Below, piece after piece: positions 1 to 9,455 of a stretch of DNA of 64,000 nt. Position 1 is the first letter of the stretch; every line of letters begins with the position of its first letter. Source of the stretch: Megalonaias nervosa (taxonomy: Eukaryota > Mollusca > Bivalvia > Unionida > Unionidae); NCBI GenBank assembly GCA_016617855.1, contig JAECUM010012978.1:1-64000 (forward strand), in the 5' to 3' direction. Made by a program: the position numbers and the translations under genes. Under the pieces are notes generated by a model that had not been told where the DNA came from, searched no databases, and worked only from the letters and a program-made list of their open reading frames with translations.

Positions 1-840
1 ACGGTATTGCGAATTAAATCCCAAAATAATGCAAGAATTAAAGACACAAGTCCTAGTAATAAAAAATATCCTGAATAAAACTCAGTTCAAGTCCCGAAGA
101 GATCCAGAATTCAAGGCGATAACGTGTATGTTATGCTCTGCGAAATGTTACGTGTAGGCTCGTACAAATGTAACAGAAGAAAAGAGTGAAGTCAACAAGC
201 TTTGTATAATTTAACAAAATAATTTATTTCCCTAGGAAACAATGTAAAAATTGGTAAATAGGACTTACAGTTTGTGAATATAATCCAAAATTTGATCCTA
301 AGAATGAAAACACAAGTCCTATCACTAAATAGTTCTATTAGAATCCAGGTTCGAATCTCGACGACACACAAATATGGAAGGTGATGACGTCAGATGTGAT
401 CCAATGTACGAATATCAACAATTCCTCAAATGAATCACAGTTTTTGTTTCCGAATAATTCCAGAATAAATCTCCATGAATATCTTTCAGAATTTTTTATA
501 AAAAAGTCAACTTGTTGAGTTTCCAGGAGAATAAATTATTAAATCCAAAAAGCAGATGAAAAACAAACAATCTGGCAATAAATAAAAAGAAACACCTTGT
601 TCCTTCAAGATGTTAAAAACGACTCTGCCAGAAGAATATTAAGAATGCGTATTTAAACCCCAAAAACATCATTTCAAGTCTCGTGAGATGGGTCATGTGG
701 TCTCTTACTACAAGAAATCCATCACGTACGCCAGTGTAACCCACTTAAAAACCAATCATAAATAAACGTTGTTTACACATGGTGATCACACAAGGAAAGT
801 ATGGCCCTGATACTGACCAATTATTTTAACTGCCTGTTTA
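1..840. repeat. Divergent repeated units with a tRNA B-box-like motif
   Basis: This stretch repeats a pattern in at least two copies: an AGAATnAAAACACAAGTCCTA-like start (near 36 and 301) followed 40-50 bases later by a GTTCAAGTCCCG or GGTTCGAATCTCGACG motif (near 85 and 350). A third, weaker copy may lie at 630-700. The second motif resembles a Pol III B box. CpG dinucleotides are more frequent than in the following kilobases, which would fit younger inserted DNA. No coding region is recognised. I call it an unclassified interspersed or tandem repeat. Confidence 0.35.
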
Positions 841-1504
841 CGTTCTTGCCAGCCCAAGACGAACTAGGTTAACTAAAAATAATTCTCTTGTAACACTTTT
901 ACGTCTTAAATAAACAACATTTGCTAAAAGAAAACATCGAACTACTGAAAAAGAACTTTGAATCCCTACAATAATCATTACAATAAAATGTAATGAAACA
1001 AAAATAAAATAAAAAGAATTTTAAAACTAACACACAAGCAATTTAATTACATATACGTAACAGAGTATATACAGTACCCAGGTGACAAGTTGAAGTTTGC
1101 TGTAACAGTGATGTCTTCCTTTACAAATGTCACTTCATTTACTTGGTCACCAATGTTACACAGGCCAGTCTTTTACAAAATTATTCTCCCCTATGTCCAG
1201 CCCAAAAAATATGAGGACATAATTTCCAGGAATTTGTCAGTGTGGCAGAAGCAGTCAATGCCTGCATGTTCTGTCAGTAACAAGAACATTAGTAATAGGC
1301 AGTTTTTGAATTTATCGTTTCTCAGTCAATGATGCAGTGCAGACACTTATGTTGATAATTTGTGTAACTCTGCAAAAATGGTAATAGGTGATAATACATG
1401 CATCATATTTCTGCTGCTCACTAATAGAGTTTCCTCCAGGTTGTCGAATATAGTAGTTAGTGTTTAGCTTATCAGTTGTCAGGTGAAGACCGTTAAGGCA
1501 CCAT

Positions 1505-1655
1505 ATTTACTCCCTTATAAGATGAGTCCAAGTGCAAACTGCACATTCAAAGAACAAACAACATAGACCCTGATCTGTAGACACATTTTGCTATGGCAAA
1601 TGAGGATCTGTTTTGTTTGCAGTTGGACTCTTCACATGTGTGTATATATACAGTA
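1505..1655. mobile_element. Foldback MITE family P, copy 1
   Basis: Short non-autonomous element related to copies at 17.2, 32.6 and 56.2 kb. Ends resemble each other inverted: TTATAAGATGAGTCCAAGTG on the left and a CAGTTGGACTC-containing right end running into a TATATATACAG tract. The interior carries CATAGACCCTGATCTG and a diverged partner. This copy is short and degraded. Confidence 0.45.
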
Positions 1656-1659
1656 TTCC

Positions 1660-1865
1660 ACTTATGACCAGAAAGGTGAGGGTTCACTTCCCACCGGCAG
1701 ATAACTTCCCACCAGCAGACAAGTCCAGATCAGCTGCTGTGGCATGTACTTGGGCAAGGCACATTACTTCACTTGCCTTGGCATAATATAACCTTAAAGG
1801 TGTTGCAATACTGTGAAACACCCAAATCAATTGAACCTAATGTCAGGTCAACTCTAACAAAAGGG
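1660..1865 (+). mobile_element. Degenerate tRNA-derived SINE, family C
   Basis: Contains a B-box-like GGTTCACTTCCCA followed by AGTCCAGATCAGCTGCTGTGGCATGT and GGGCAAGGCACATTACTTCACTTGCC, which match the copy at 39.88-40.07 kb (AGTTCAGATCAGTTGTTGTGATGTG, then GGGCATGGCATTTTACTCCC). An internal short duplication (TTCCCACCGGCAGA and TTCCCACCAGCAGA) is present. The A-box half is decayed. Confidence 0.45.
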
Positions 1866-2143
1866 AGATAATTCAGATGATTTATTGACGAGGAGATAAC
1901 CTTGATGAAGAAGAAGATGTTGAACTCTATACATGTATTTATGCATATATATTTTTTTCATTGCAAGGGAATTGTTAAAGTATGATCAATATTTTTCTAG
2001 AGACGTTAATGTGAAAGAGAAAACATGATAGGACACATGTTGGACATAATGAGTTGCTGTCAGGAGGGCAAGTGTACTTTGTTACCAGTAATGATCCCTG
2101 CTTGGCACCTCGGTTGATTAAGTCGGATCAGCTTGTAACCACA

Positions 2144-2183
2144 ATGTGTGTGTGTGTGCGTGCATGTGCACGTGTGCGCATGC
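2144..2183. repeat. Alternating purine-pyrimidine tract (GT/GC-rich)
   Basis: Forty bases alternate purine and pyrimidine without a break, starting as (TG)n and passing into GTGCGTGCATGTGCACGTG-type sequence. This is simple sequence with potential to adopt left-handed Z-DNA. Confidence 0.7.
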
Positions 2184-3589
2184 TTGTATGTATGTACCAG
2201 TAAACCCTCAAATCAAGATGTCTACTTCATGGCTCATTTTGATATTATTGCAGTGGCCCCAGTGGTCATGGTTTTATAATCTCATTGACCCATTGTTGCA
2301 TGCACCCAAGGAGTTTCTGTGGAAGATGGATTTGCTGTTGTTGCACAGATTGTTCCCATTGCACAACAGAGTCAAGGTGTCAACTTCATGCCTCATCCTG
2401 GTAGCTATCCCTATGTTCCCAGCAGTCATGCTTCCTTGATCTCTTCGACCAGTTGGTGCATACCCCTAGGGAGTTACTGTTGAGGCAGGATCTGCTGTTG
2501 CAGCACAGAGGGTTCCTCCCGCACATTAATACACAGATTCTTCATCTTCATGACCAGATCATATAAAATGATTTATCTACCATGATAATTTTCCAGCTGC
2601 AATGTCCCATTGTGAGATTTGCACAAAATAGACACCACATGGTGCAAAAAGAGTGATTTAATGCACCAAAAGTTGTGCCAAAAAAAAAAAAATTAAGAGT
2701 GTGCATTTTTTTGTCTTGAATCAATGTAGATGCATCAACCAATCATTAAAAGTCTAACTTGCTCAAACATTGTTTTTATGAAAATTAGCAAAATTGAAAT
2801 GTTTTTTTTTCTTTTTCGTTGTACTGGTTGCTATGATCAGACTATCTCTTTCCCCCCATTCTTCTAATCCCATATATGACACAGTTCGGGCTAGTTTGGA
2901 AATAATCTTATACTCATTATATCCCATAATATTTATTGGTTGAGATTTTAAGAATATACATGTACTCTGCATGCAATGAAACTGCAATAGTGTCAGTGAA
3001 AAACAAGAAACAAATTTAAGTAACATATTGAGGTAAATTCTACTCTATTTTCATTAACATTTTAAGCAAAAGAAAGTAAGTTGTCTCAGCAATATTCTCT
3101 GGCATTTGTTTCTGTTACATCATATGACCTTCATGTAGTGTAATTTGTCATATGCAAAGGTGGCAGAGATTTGCTTAAATTAAGGTAGTTATAGAATGAT
3201 GGATAACCGATTTCTTTACCTGAAAACCCCCCTCAGAACATTAAAGTGATTAAAATAACTACAAATATGATGCCTCTACTAGAGTCACTCTAGTGAACAT
3301 GCTAGTAAAACCCACAAAGACTGCATTGTTGGAGGACATAAAGTGTAAACCTTGACTTCCTACAGTATGGTTGGAGGCATTAGAGAGTAGAATCATAAAG
3401 AAAAGATTGCTATTTATTTGTTTTTTCATGCAAATAATATCTGGGATAGAGTATGTCAGTGATATCTAATTTTATGATGACGTTGATCCATTATTATTAT
3501 TATTATTATACTGTTGGCCATTTTATTGAATGAAGGGTGTCTTTTGGCCCCTTTTTTATTAAATCTGGCCTAAACAGTGCATGTTCAGT

Positions 3590-4188
3590 TTTCTGGCAGG
3601 GTTGCAGACTGTCTTGCAAAGGCTCAGAGGTATTTGACCTCCAAGGTTTATGATGCCAAGTGGAGAGTATTCTGTAATTGGTGCAGTAGGCAGAACATTG
3701 ATTCAGTCTGCTTCTTTTTGACCACAGTTGCAGATTTTTAAAAATCTTTTTTTAATGAAAATGATCACTCAGATTCAAGCATTAGGTGCTATAGAGTAGC
3801 CTTCTTCAATACCCTTAAGTTCTCAATGTGCTCCACCATGGGATCTGATCCTTATCAGGCAGAACTCAGATCAGGCCAAACTAATGAGGTGTTTTAAGCT
3901 TCAGGGACCAGCCTCTTGTACTTGAATGCCTAACTGAAAAGTTTGTGTGTTCTTTCTGTCTTTAATTACACAGTCTTTTAAATCATGGGGTGGGAGTTTC
4001 TTTGAGAACCTTACCTTAAAGACAATCTTTCTTCTGTAGTCCTAGTGAGGGAAAGGAATTAAATTCATGTATTATCAATGGAAAAGGGTTACCTGCTATT
4101 CAGTGGCAACTACTACTTTTCAGTGTCTTCTTGCCAACCCAGCTTTCTGGCCAAGAATCAGCTTCCTTTGATTGCCCGGAGCTATTGA

Positions 4189-4189
<1 letters not shown>
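3590..4189 (+). pseudogene. Tyrosine recombinase (DIRS-like/YR element) pseudogene, 5' part
   Basis: Reading from 3601 gives AQRYLTSKVYDAKWRVFCNW and then VADF with a stop; after a frame change the reading continues FFNENDHSDSSIRCYRVAFF. This is the N-terminal SAM-like core-binding pattern (T/S-x-x-Y-x-x-K-W-x-x-F-x-x-W-C ... YR-x-A) of tyrosine recombinases found in animal YR elements. Later pieces PLVLECLTEKFV (about 3908-3943) and LTLKTIFLL-like residues (about 4008-4035) follow in the family's order, and an FLAKNQLPLI-like piece lies near 4150-4180. Several stops and frame changes make it inactive. The element type (DIRS, Ngaro or another YR family) cannot be decided from this piece. A SINE interrupts it at 4190. 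Confidence 0.75.
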
Positions 4190-4219
<30 letters not shown>

Positions 4220-4529
4220 ATCTGAATTTTTAACATAGCTTTAAAAAAATTTCAGTCATATTGCTACAATGTCTGCAGTGTGGCAGTTTAGAGCAATGTC
4301 TAGCACTGGGGCATCATGCCACAGACATGTAGCATGATGTCCCACCCAGTCACATTATCCTGACACCAGGCTGACCAGTCCTAACACTAACATCTTAATG
4401 CTGAGCGCCTAGTGAGGCAGCTACTTGTACCATTTTAAAAAGTCTTTGGTATGACTCGGCAGGGGTTCAAAACCGCAACCTGCCGCATCCGAGGCGGACA
4501 CTCTAACCACTAGGCCACCGGAGCAGTGT
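4190..4529 (-). mobile_element. CA-tailed tRNA-derived SINE, family A, copy 1
   Basis: On the minus strand it starts with a tRNA-like head (TGGCCTAGTGG A box; a GGTTTTGAACCCC-type B box) and runs through GAGTCATACCAAAGAC and GTCAGGATAATGTGACTGGG to a (CA)n tail, seen on + as (GT)n at its left edge. Imperfect target-site duplications flank it: GAGCTATTGAG (4179-4189) and GAACTATTAGA (4530-4540). It inserted into the recombinase pseudogene and separates its two halves. Confidence 0.85.
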
Positions 4530-4960
4530 GAACTATTAGAAATCCCTAGTGCAAGTTGCATCTTTACTGGGGATGAACAAGATGAACTTCCTTTTCCAGT
4601 TAGAGCCTTATTCTATTTGAATAAATCAAAAGGTGAAAGAATCAAATTATCACTTTGTCCCTCTCAGTGGTTCCTCACATATTTCACAGCCACTGTTGAG
4701 GTTGATTATTGTATCAAAATTGTTTATCAGTCTTTCATAGAGAGAGGGATGTTTTTGTACATGAGAAACAAAGCCCATGAGGTTAGGTCTTGCTGCCTCT
4801 TGGGACTTTCTTAATAATTTGTCTTCTTAATGATGTAATGAAAACAAATTTTTGGTAGTCTCACACCACCCTTTATTTTACCTTCTTTGATGTCACCAGA
4901 GTAAAGGCTTGCATTAGGCCTGATTGTCTCACCCTTCAGCCTGCAGTAAAAGATCCAGCT
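4530..4960 (+). pseudogene. Tyrosine recombinase pseudogene, catalytic 3' part
   Basis: Continues the recombinase after the SINE. One frame reads DELPFPVRALFYLNKSKGER and ends in NKAHEVRSCCLLGLS; the HEVR at 4776-4787 is the H-x-x-R catalytic motif of tyrosine recombinases. After a stop, another frame reads VMKTNFW, a stop, then SHTTLYFTFFDVTRVKA, similar to the family's C-terminal H-x-T-F...FY-x-x-D-V segment. No clear nucleophilic tyrosine can be assigned. The order LCPVRAL-like, HxxR, then VMK..W..H matches intact YR proteins, so both halves belong to one old copy. Confidence 0.78.
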
Positions 4961-5036
4961 GCAGATAGTATTTTCACTCAGGCAGCTAGTCCTGGGGACA
5001 TCTGCTTCTTTACTGGCTAGAAAAGACAGCAAAGTA

Positions 5037-5055
5037 ATAATAATAATAATAATGG
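5037..5055. repeat. (TAA)n microsatellite
   Basis: Short ATA/TAA trinucleotide run directly after the recombinase pseudogene. Confidence 0.7.
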
Positions 5056-5480
5056 AGGTGTGTTACTGCTGTTAAAATGTAGTTTTAAGGGTCAAACTTA
5101 CATTACGCTTGTAATACTTAGCTGTTATTATTAGCAGATTCCTCCTCTTTGCCCTGCTCTTTATGTCCTTTAAGTCTTTGTCTAACTCGAGGACAGTATC
5201 CAAACAATGGTACTAATGTATCAGACTGGGACTATGTTTCTATTTTATCTAGATATCCAATTACCAGTTGGAGGATGGAATTCACCTTGGACTGGGAACT
5301 ATCACCAGGAACAGTGATAACAAAGTAATAATAACAAGTACATATAAGTAATGCATAATTAAAGTTAGCTTTTCCCTACCAAAACTTGATTTAAACATTG
5401 GAAGAAATCAACAGGAACATCTTAATGACCCATATTTCTTGGTGATCTGCTCATGCATTTGGCTGTTAGGCAGGTGTCAG

Positions 5481-5519
5481 CCAGGTGAGCAGTCATAGGC
5501 CCAATTAGGCCTCTTGTTG
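5481..5519 (+). mobile_element. Helitron/Helentron-like 3' terminus with hairpin
   Basis: CCAGGTGAGC is followed after six bases by AGGCCCAATTAGGCCT (5497-5512), a hairpin with 5-bp arms, and then CTTGTTG. The same arrangement, including the identical ten-base CCAGGTGAGC, recurs at 63106-63143. The left boundary of this copy was not found. Confidence 0.5.
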
Positions 5520-5884
5520 AATTTTAAATCAACGGATTTGTTGAGAATAGAATGTTGGCATTGAAGACAGATTGTCTGATTGAAGATGGCAAAATGTCTT
5601 TTCACTTTCATATCAACACATATTTCATTTAAGTCTTTCAACACATGACACTAATTCTTTACTCTGTGCCAAAGTAAACACCATCTACAAGCTTGAGGAT
5701 ATCATAAATCAGACACTAGTCCCAAACTTCATTTATCATTTCCCATTATATACTTGTGTAAATAGTCATTCAGATAGGATAGTTCTACAGTTGCCAATAA
5801 CTTTTTATCAATATATAAAATGGAGGAAAGTGGAAACTTGTTATGACTCAAGATGTCATAAATGAATAGTTTCTTTTACAGATG

Positions 5885-6810
5885 TTTTATATTGTAAGTA
5901 GTTCCAGAAAACTTTTATTGTATTCCTTGTGTCCAGCCATCTGTCCTTCACATAATCTTGTAAACTCAGATTTGTATTGTGTCTTTTATATAGCCACCAT
6001 AAGGTGTAGTGTATTATTTTGTGATGTTGTCTGTCTATCCATTTTCCTGTTACCAATTTGTGTCTGCACAATAGTTTGAGTTGTCCATCATCTACAGTAA
6101 ACAAAATTTGCATATGGCTTGCACTTGGGGTAAGGAGGAATTGTATTGATTTCAGGGTCAAATGCTCAAAGGTCAAGATTGCTGTGCCTTAGAGCAGAAA
6201 AATGGTTTGCAAGCAATGAGATTAGATCACCATCTACCATTACTAATGTTTATTGATGGCTTGCTCTTGGGATATCAAAAGAGCCTATCAAAATTAGGAT
6301 CCTAAGGTCAAGGTCACTTCATTTAAAGAACAGTATGGTTTCCACACAATAGCATAAGTCAACCATCAACAGTTACCAAACTTTATTTATGGCACATTCT
6401 TCAGATAATGGATATTGATATTGGAGTCCAAAGGTGAAAGTTGCTCTGACTTTAAAAAAGAGAATGGTTTCTGCACAACTTGTTCTCCATTGCCTACAGT
6501 TACCAAACTTTGTGGATGGCAAGCACTTGGGCATCAGAAAGTCAAAGGACAATGTCACTGTAACTGAATGAAGAAACATGGTTTCTGTACAATAACATTA
6601 GTTCTACATCACAGCCAGGACCAGACTTTGTAGATGGCTTTCACTTGGAGTTAGGGAGAAACCAATACATTTTGGTGTCAAAAAGTCAGAGGTGAAGGTC
6701 ACTGACTGAAGGAAGAAAAGTGGTTTCTTCACAGAAGTTTAAGTTATTTACATCAAGGATTCTTGAACATGGGATGGATATAATGTGCCATTTATGGTAC
6801 TCTTGTTTAT
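5885..6810 (+). repeat. Tandem-core element 1 (units about 110-145 bp) ending in a hairpin
   Basis: About six diverged units, each with TGGTTTCTGCACAATAA, then CATCTACAGTTACCAAACTT, GGATGGCTTGCACTTGGG and a GGTCAAAGGTCAAGGTCACT-like stretch; unit starts are near 6057, 6204, 6339, 6467, 6577 and 6719. The array closes with GTGCCATTTATGGTAC (6785-6800, imperfect hairpin) followed by TCTTGTTT. Units recur at 13.87-14.55 kb. The layout, a conserved tail behind a tandem core without long terminal inverted repeats, is that of Pearl-type or Helentron-derived elements. The reading frames in it have no protein character. Confidence 0.6.
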
Positions 6811-7721
6811 TTATTTGGACATTAATAGCATTTTCAATGTTTGAAAGCATTGGATATAGTTGTGGACAGATATGGTGTTAGCACATGAAATAAACCAGTT
6901 TAAAATAAGCTACTAAAAGCATTAATGCAAGTTTCTAAACTTCTTAATATCCTTTCTACCAAGAAGTAAATAATGGCATATCTAGATGTTTAGCTTTAAT
7001 GTCAGCACTGTGGTAAATACTTTTGATCACAGTTGGTGATATAAAAATATTTATTGGTGAGATATGCAAAGTTTTTGAGTAGGAATACCAACTGTGAATT
7101 TCTCTCCTCTGCATTGAATATACAGTTGCATAAAGTTCAACAGAAAAAAATGGCTCCTGAGTGCAACATCTTTAAACTTGTATAATTATTAGAACACCCA
7201 TGACATGATGAAGGAGTCATTGTGTTTTCCCAATGGTGCCTTCAAGACAGTGTACAGAATTTGGGTTAAAATGTTGCTGGTCAGAATGGACTGAAGCAAA
7301 TTTAAACAGCAGGTCTTTCCTGGGGACCATAGACCCCAACCATAAAGTGACAAAATAGAAGTAACTCACGGTCAACAGATTCTAACAGATTCTATAGATT
7401 TATTTAACAGATTCTATAACCTTGGAAAGGTCAACATCATTATCATCATTAGAAAACACATCTCAAAATGAGAGTCATAAGTCAGACAATGTATGATCCT
7501 TGTCACTGTCTGTGACAGCACTGGCACTGCTTCTTTCACACTTTACATGTTTTGCATAAACTGTCAAGATTTGTCATAGATCACTGGTAGGTTAAACATG
7601 GCGGAAAAATATGTACGCTTATGGAGCATTATAATCAGGCAATATTTACTCCATTGCTATGACTATTTCATTTTCAGTCAGTCAAAAACATGTGCACTTG
7701 AGAGAGGTTTTAGGATAAATT

Positions 7722-7884
7722 CAGTGGTGTAGCAGCCACTAAAGCAACCCCAGCAGCTGCAGAGGTGGTGGTGGGTGACAGGTCCAGTGGGGGCCTAAAA
7801 TTCGCATCAGACAACCCTTATGGGGGTAGGAGGCCTCAGAAGTAAGTTTTAGAGGTGTGGGCTGAATTTCTTGCTACACCATTG
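7722..7884. mobile_element. hAT-type MITE, 163 bp
   Basis: Terminal inverted repeats CAGTGGTGTAGCAGCC (left) and CAATGGTGTAGCAAGAAA (right, reverse complement of the end). CAGTGG(T/C)GTAGC is a very common hAT terminus. The interior is GC-richer than its surroundings. The flanking 8-mers (GATAAATT and CATTAACT) are only partly alike, so the duplication is decayed. Confidence 0.65.
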
Positions 7885-8189
7885 CATTAACTACTGATGT
7901 TTAAACTTCCATTTTGGACATGATATCCAAATTTATCATGTTTGTGCAGTCTAACCTCTGGGGCTCTTGATTTTTTCACAGTCTTTGGACTCCATCATCC
8001 CTATATCTGTTGTCCTCATTTTCTTTGTAATAAGCTTTTGTGCTTTTGTGGTCTAACACAAGAGACAAAAACAAAAAGAAAGAAAAAAGATAGTTTATTT
8101 AATCTACATTGTTTGATTTCTGTTGTATACATGCATTAGTTAAAATACACTGTTTCTCAGTCGTTCAGTTTTCTTCTGTCAGTTAGAAC

Positions 8190-9455
8190 AAGTTTTCTAT
8201 CATTACTCCTCCTTAACTACATGGAGGATTACCATGAAACTTTACACACACATTCATCCCTTGGTTTAGTATGTCCTAAATGAAAATGGTACCACGCAGA
8301 CATCCAGTATGGCCACCAAAGCAGACATCTTGAAAATCTTGTTATCACTGCTCCTCCTGAATGGATGGTCATGTCAGCATTGGGTTTTTTCTAAAAAACT
8401 GCTTATGATATTTAGTTGGACCGAAATGACATCTAGCCTGAAAATATTTTTATTAATAATACAGAATGAATAGTCATGCTAGCATAGGGTTTTCACTGAA
8501 AAATGTCTCATGCTGTCTTGTTAGCTGTAAATGAAAATGGTGTCAATATGTCATCCAGTATAGCCATCACATTGGTCAGCTGGAAAGTCTTATTGTTGCT
8601 TTACCTAGATGACTGGTCATATTGACAGTCTGCTTTCACCAGAACACTTCATATGATGTCTAGTTAGTCCTAAGTAGACTTTATATAATGTCTAGTTGGT
8701 CCTAAATGGAATTGGTGCAAAACTGATATCCTAAATGGCCACCATGGCAACCATCTTAAAAAACTTGTTACTGTAACATCTCCAAAATGGAAAGTGATAC
8801 CAATATGAGGTTTTCACCAGAAGACTTCTTATAAATCTTGTTGGTCCTAAATTAAAATGGTGGTAATCTCAAGTCCAGTATCTTGTTATTACCCCTCTTA
8901 AAATGAAAAGTAATGAAAAGTCATTTTGAGATGGAGTTATCATCAGAGTTCTTATGGTGTTTGGTTGGTCCTAAATGAAAATGTTGCAAATTGATCTTCA
9001 GTATGGCCACCATGGAGCCCATTTTGAAAATACAGTTATCTCTTCTGAAATTGATTGCAATATCAACATGGGGTTTTCACAGTAGACATCTTATGATAAC
9101 TAGTTGGTCCTAAATGAAAATGGTACAGATCATATATCTAATATAGCTGTTAAAATAGCTGACTTGAAAATCTAGACACTACTCCCCCTGATTGCATGGG
9201 CATATTGATTTTGGGTTTTCACCAGAATTCTAATGATGTCTGCTTGGTCCTAAGTAAAAATTGTGCAAGTCTGAGATCCAGTATGTCCACAGCAGCAGCT
9301 ACAGAAATCTAGATATTGCTGAAGAATATCAAAGATTGTTTCAACAATAAGCAGTTTAAAGGAATAAATCATCTTTTTTTTTTTTTTTAATTCCTCTAAA
9401 TTCTTTTCACCCAGTAGAGCATCAGTCCATTCAAGGGACTCTTGCTTTTAAGGAA
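8190..9455 (+). repeat. Tandem-core element 2 (about 140-150-bp units) with conserved tail
   Basis: Seven to eight diverged units with landmarks CTCCTGAATGGATGGTCATA, GGGTTTTCACCAGAAGACTT, TTGGTCCTAAATGAAAATGG and CAGTATGGCCACCA...CATCTTGAAAATCTTGTTA. After the last unit comes a non-repeated tail: CAGTTTAAAGGAATAAATCA, a T-run, TTCTTTTCACCCAGTAGAGC, and a hairpin AGTCC...GGACT (9424-9440) followed by CTTG. The same units and tail recur at 23.34-23.95 kb, so this is a dispersed mobile family. Confidence 0.65.
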
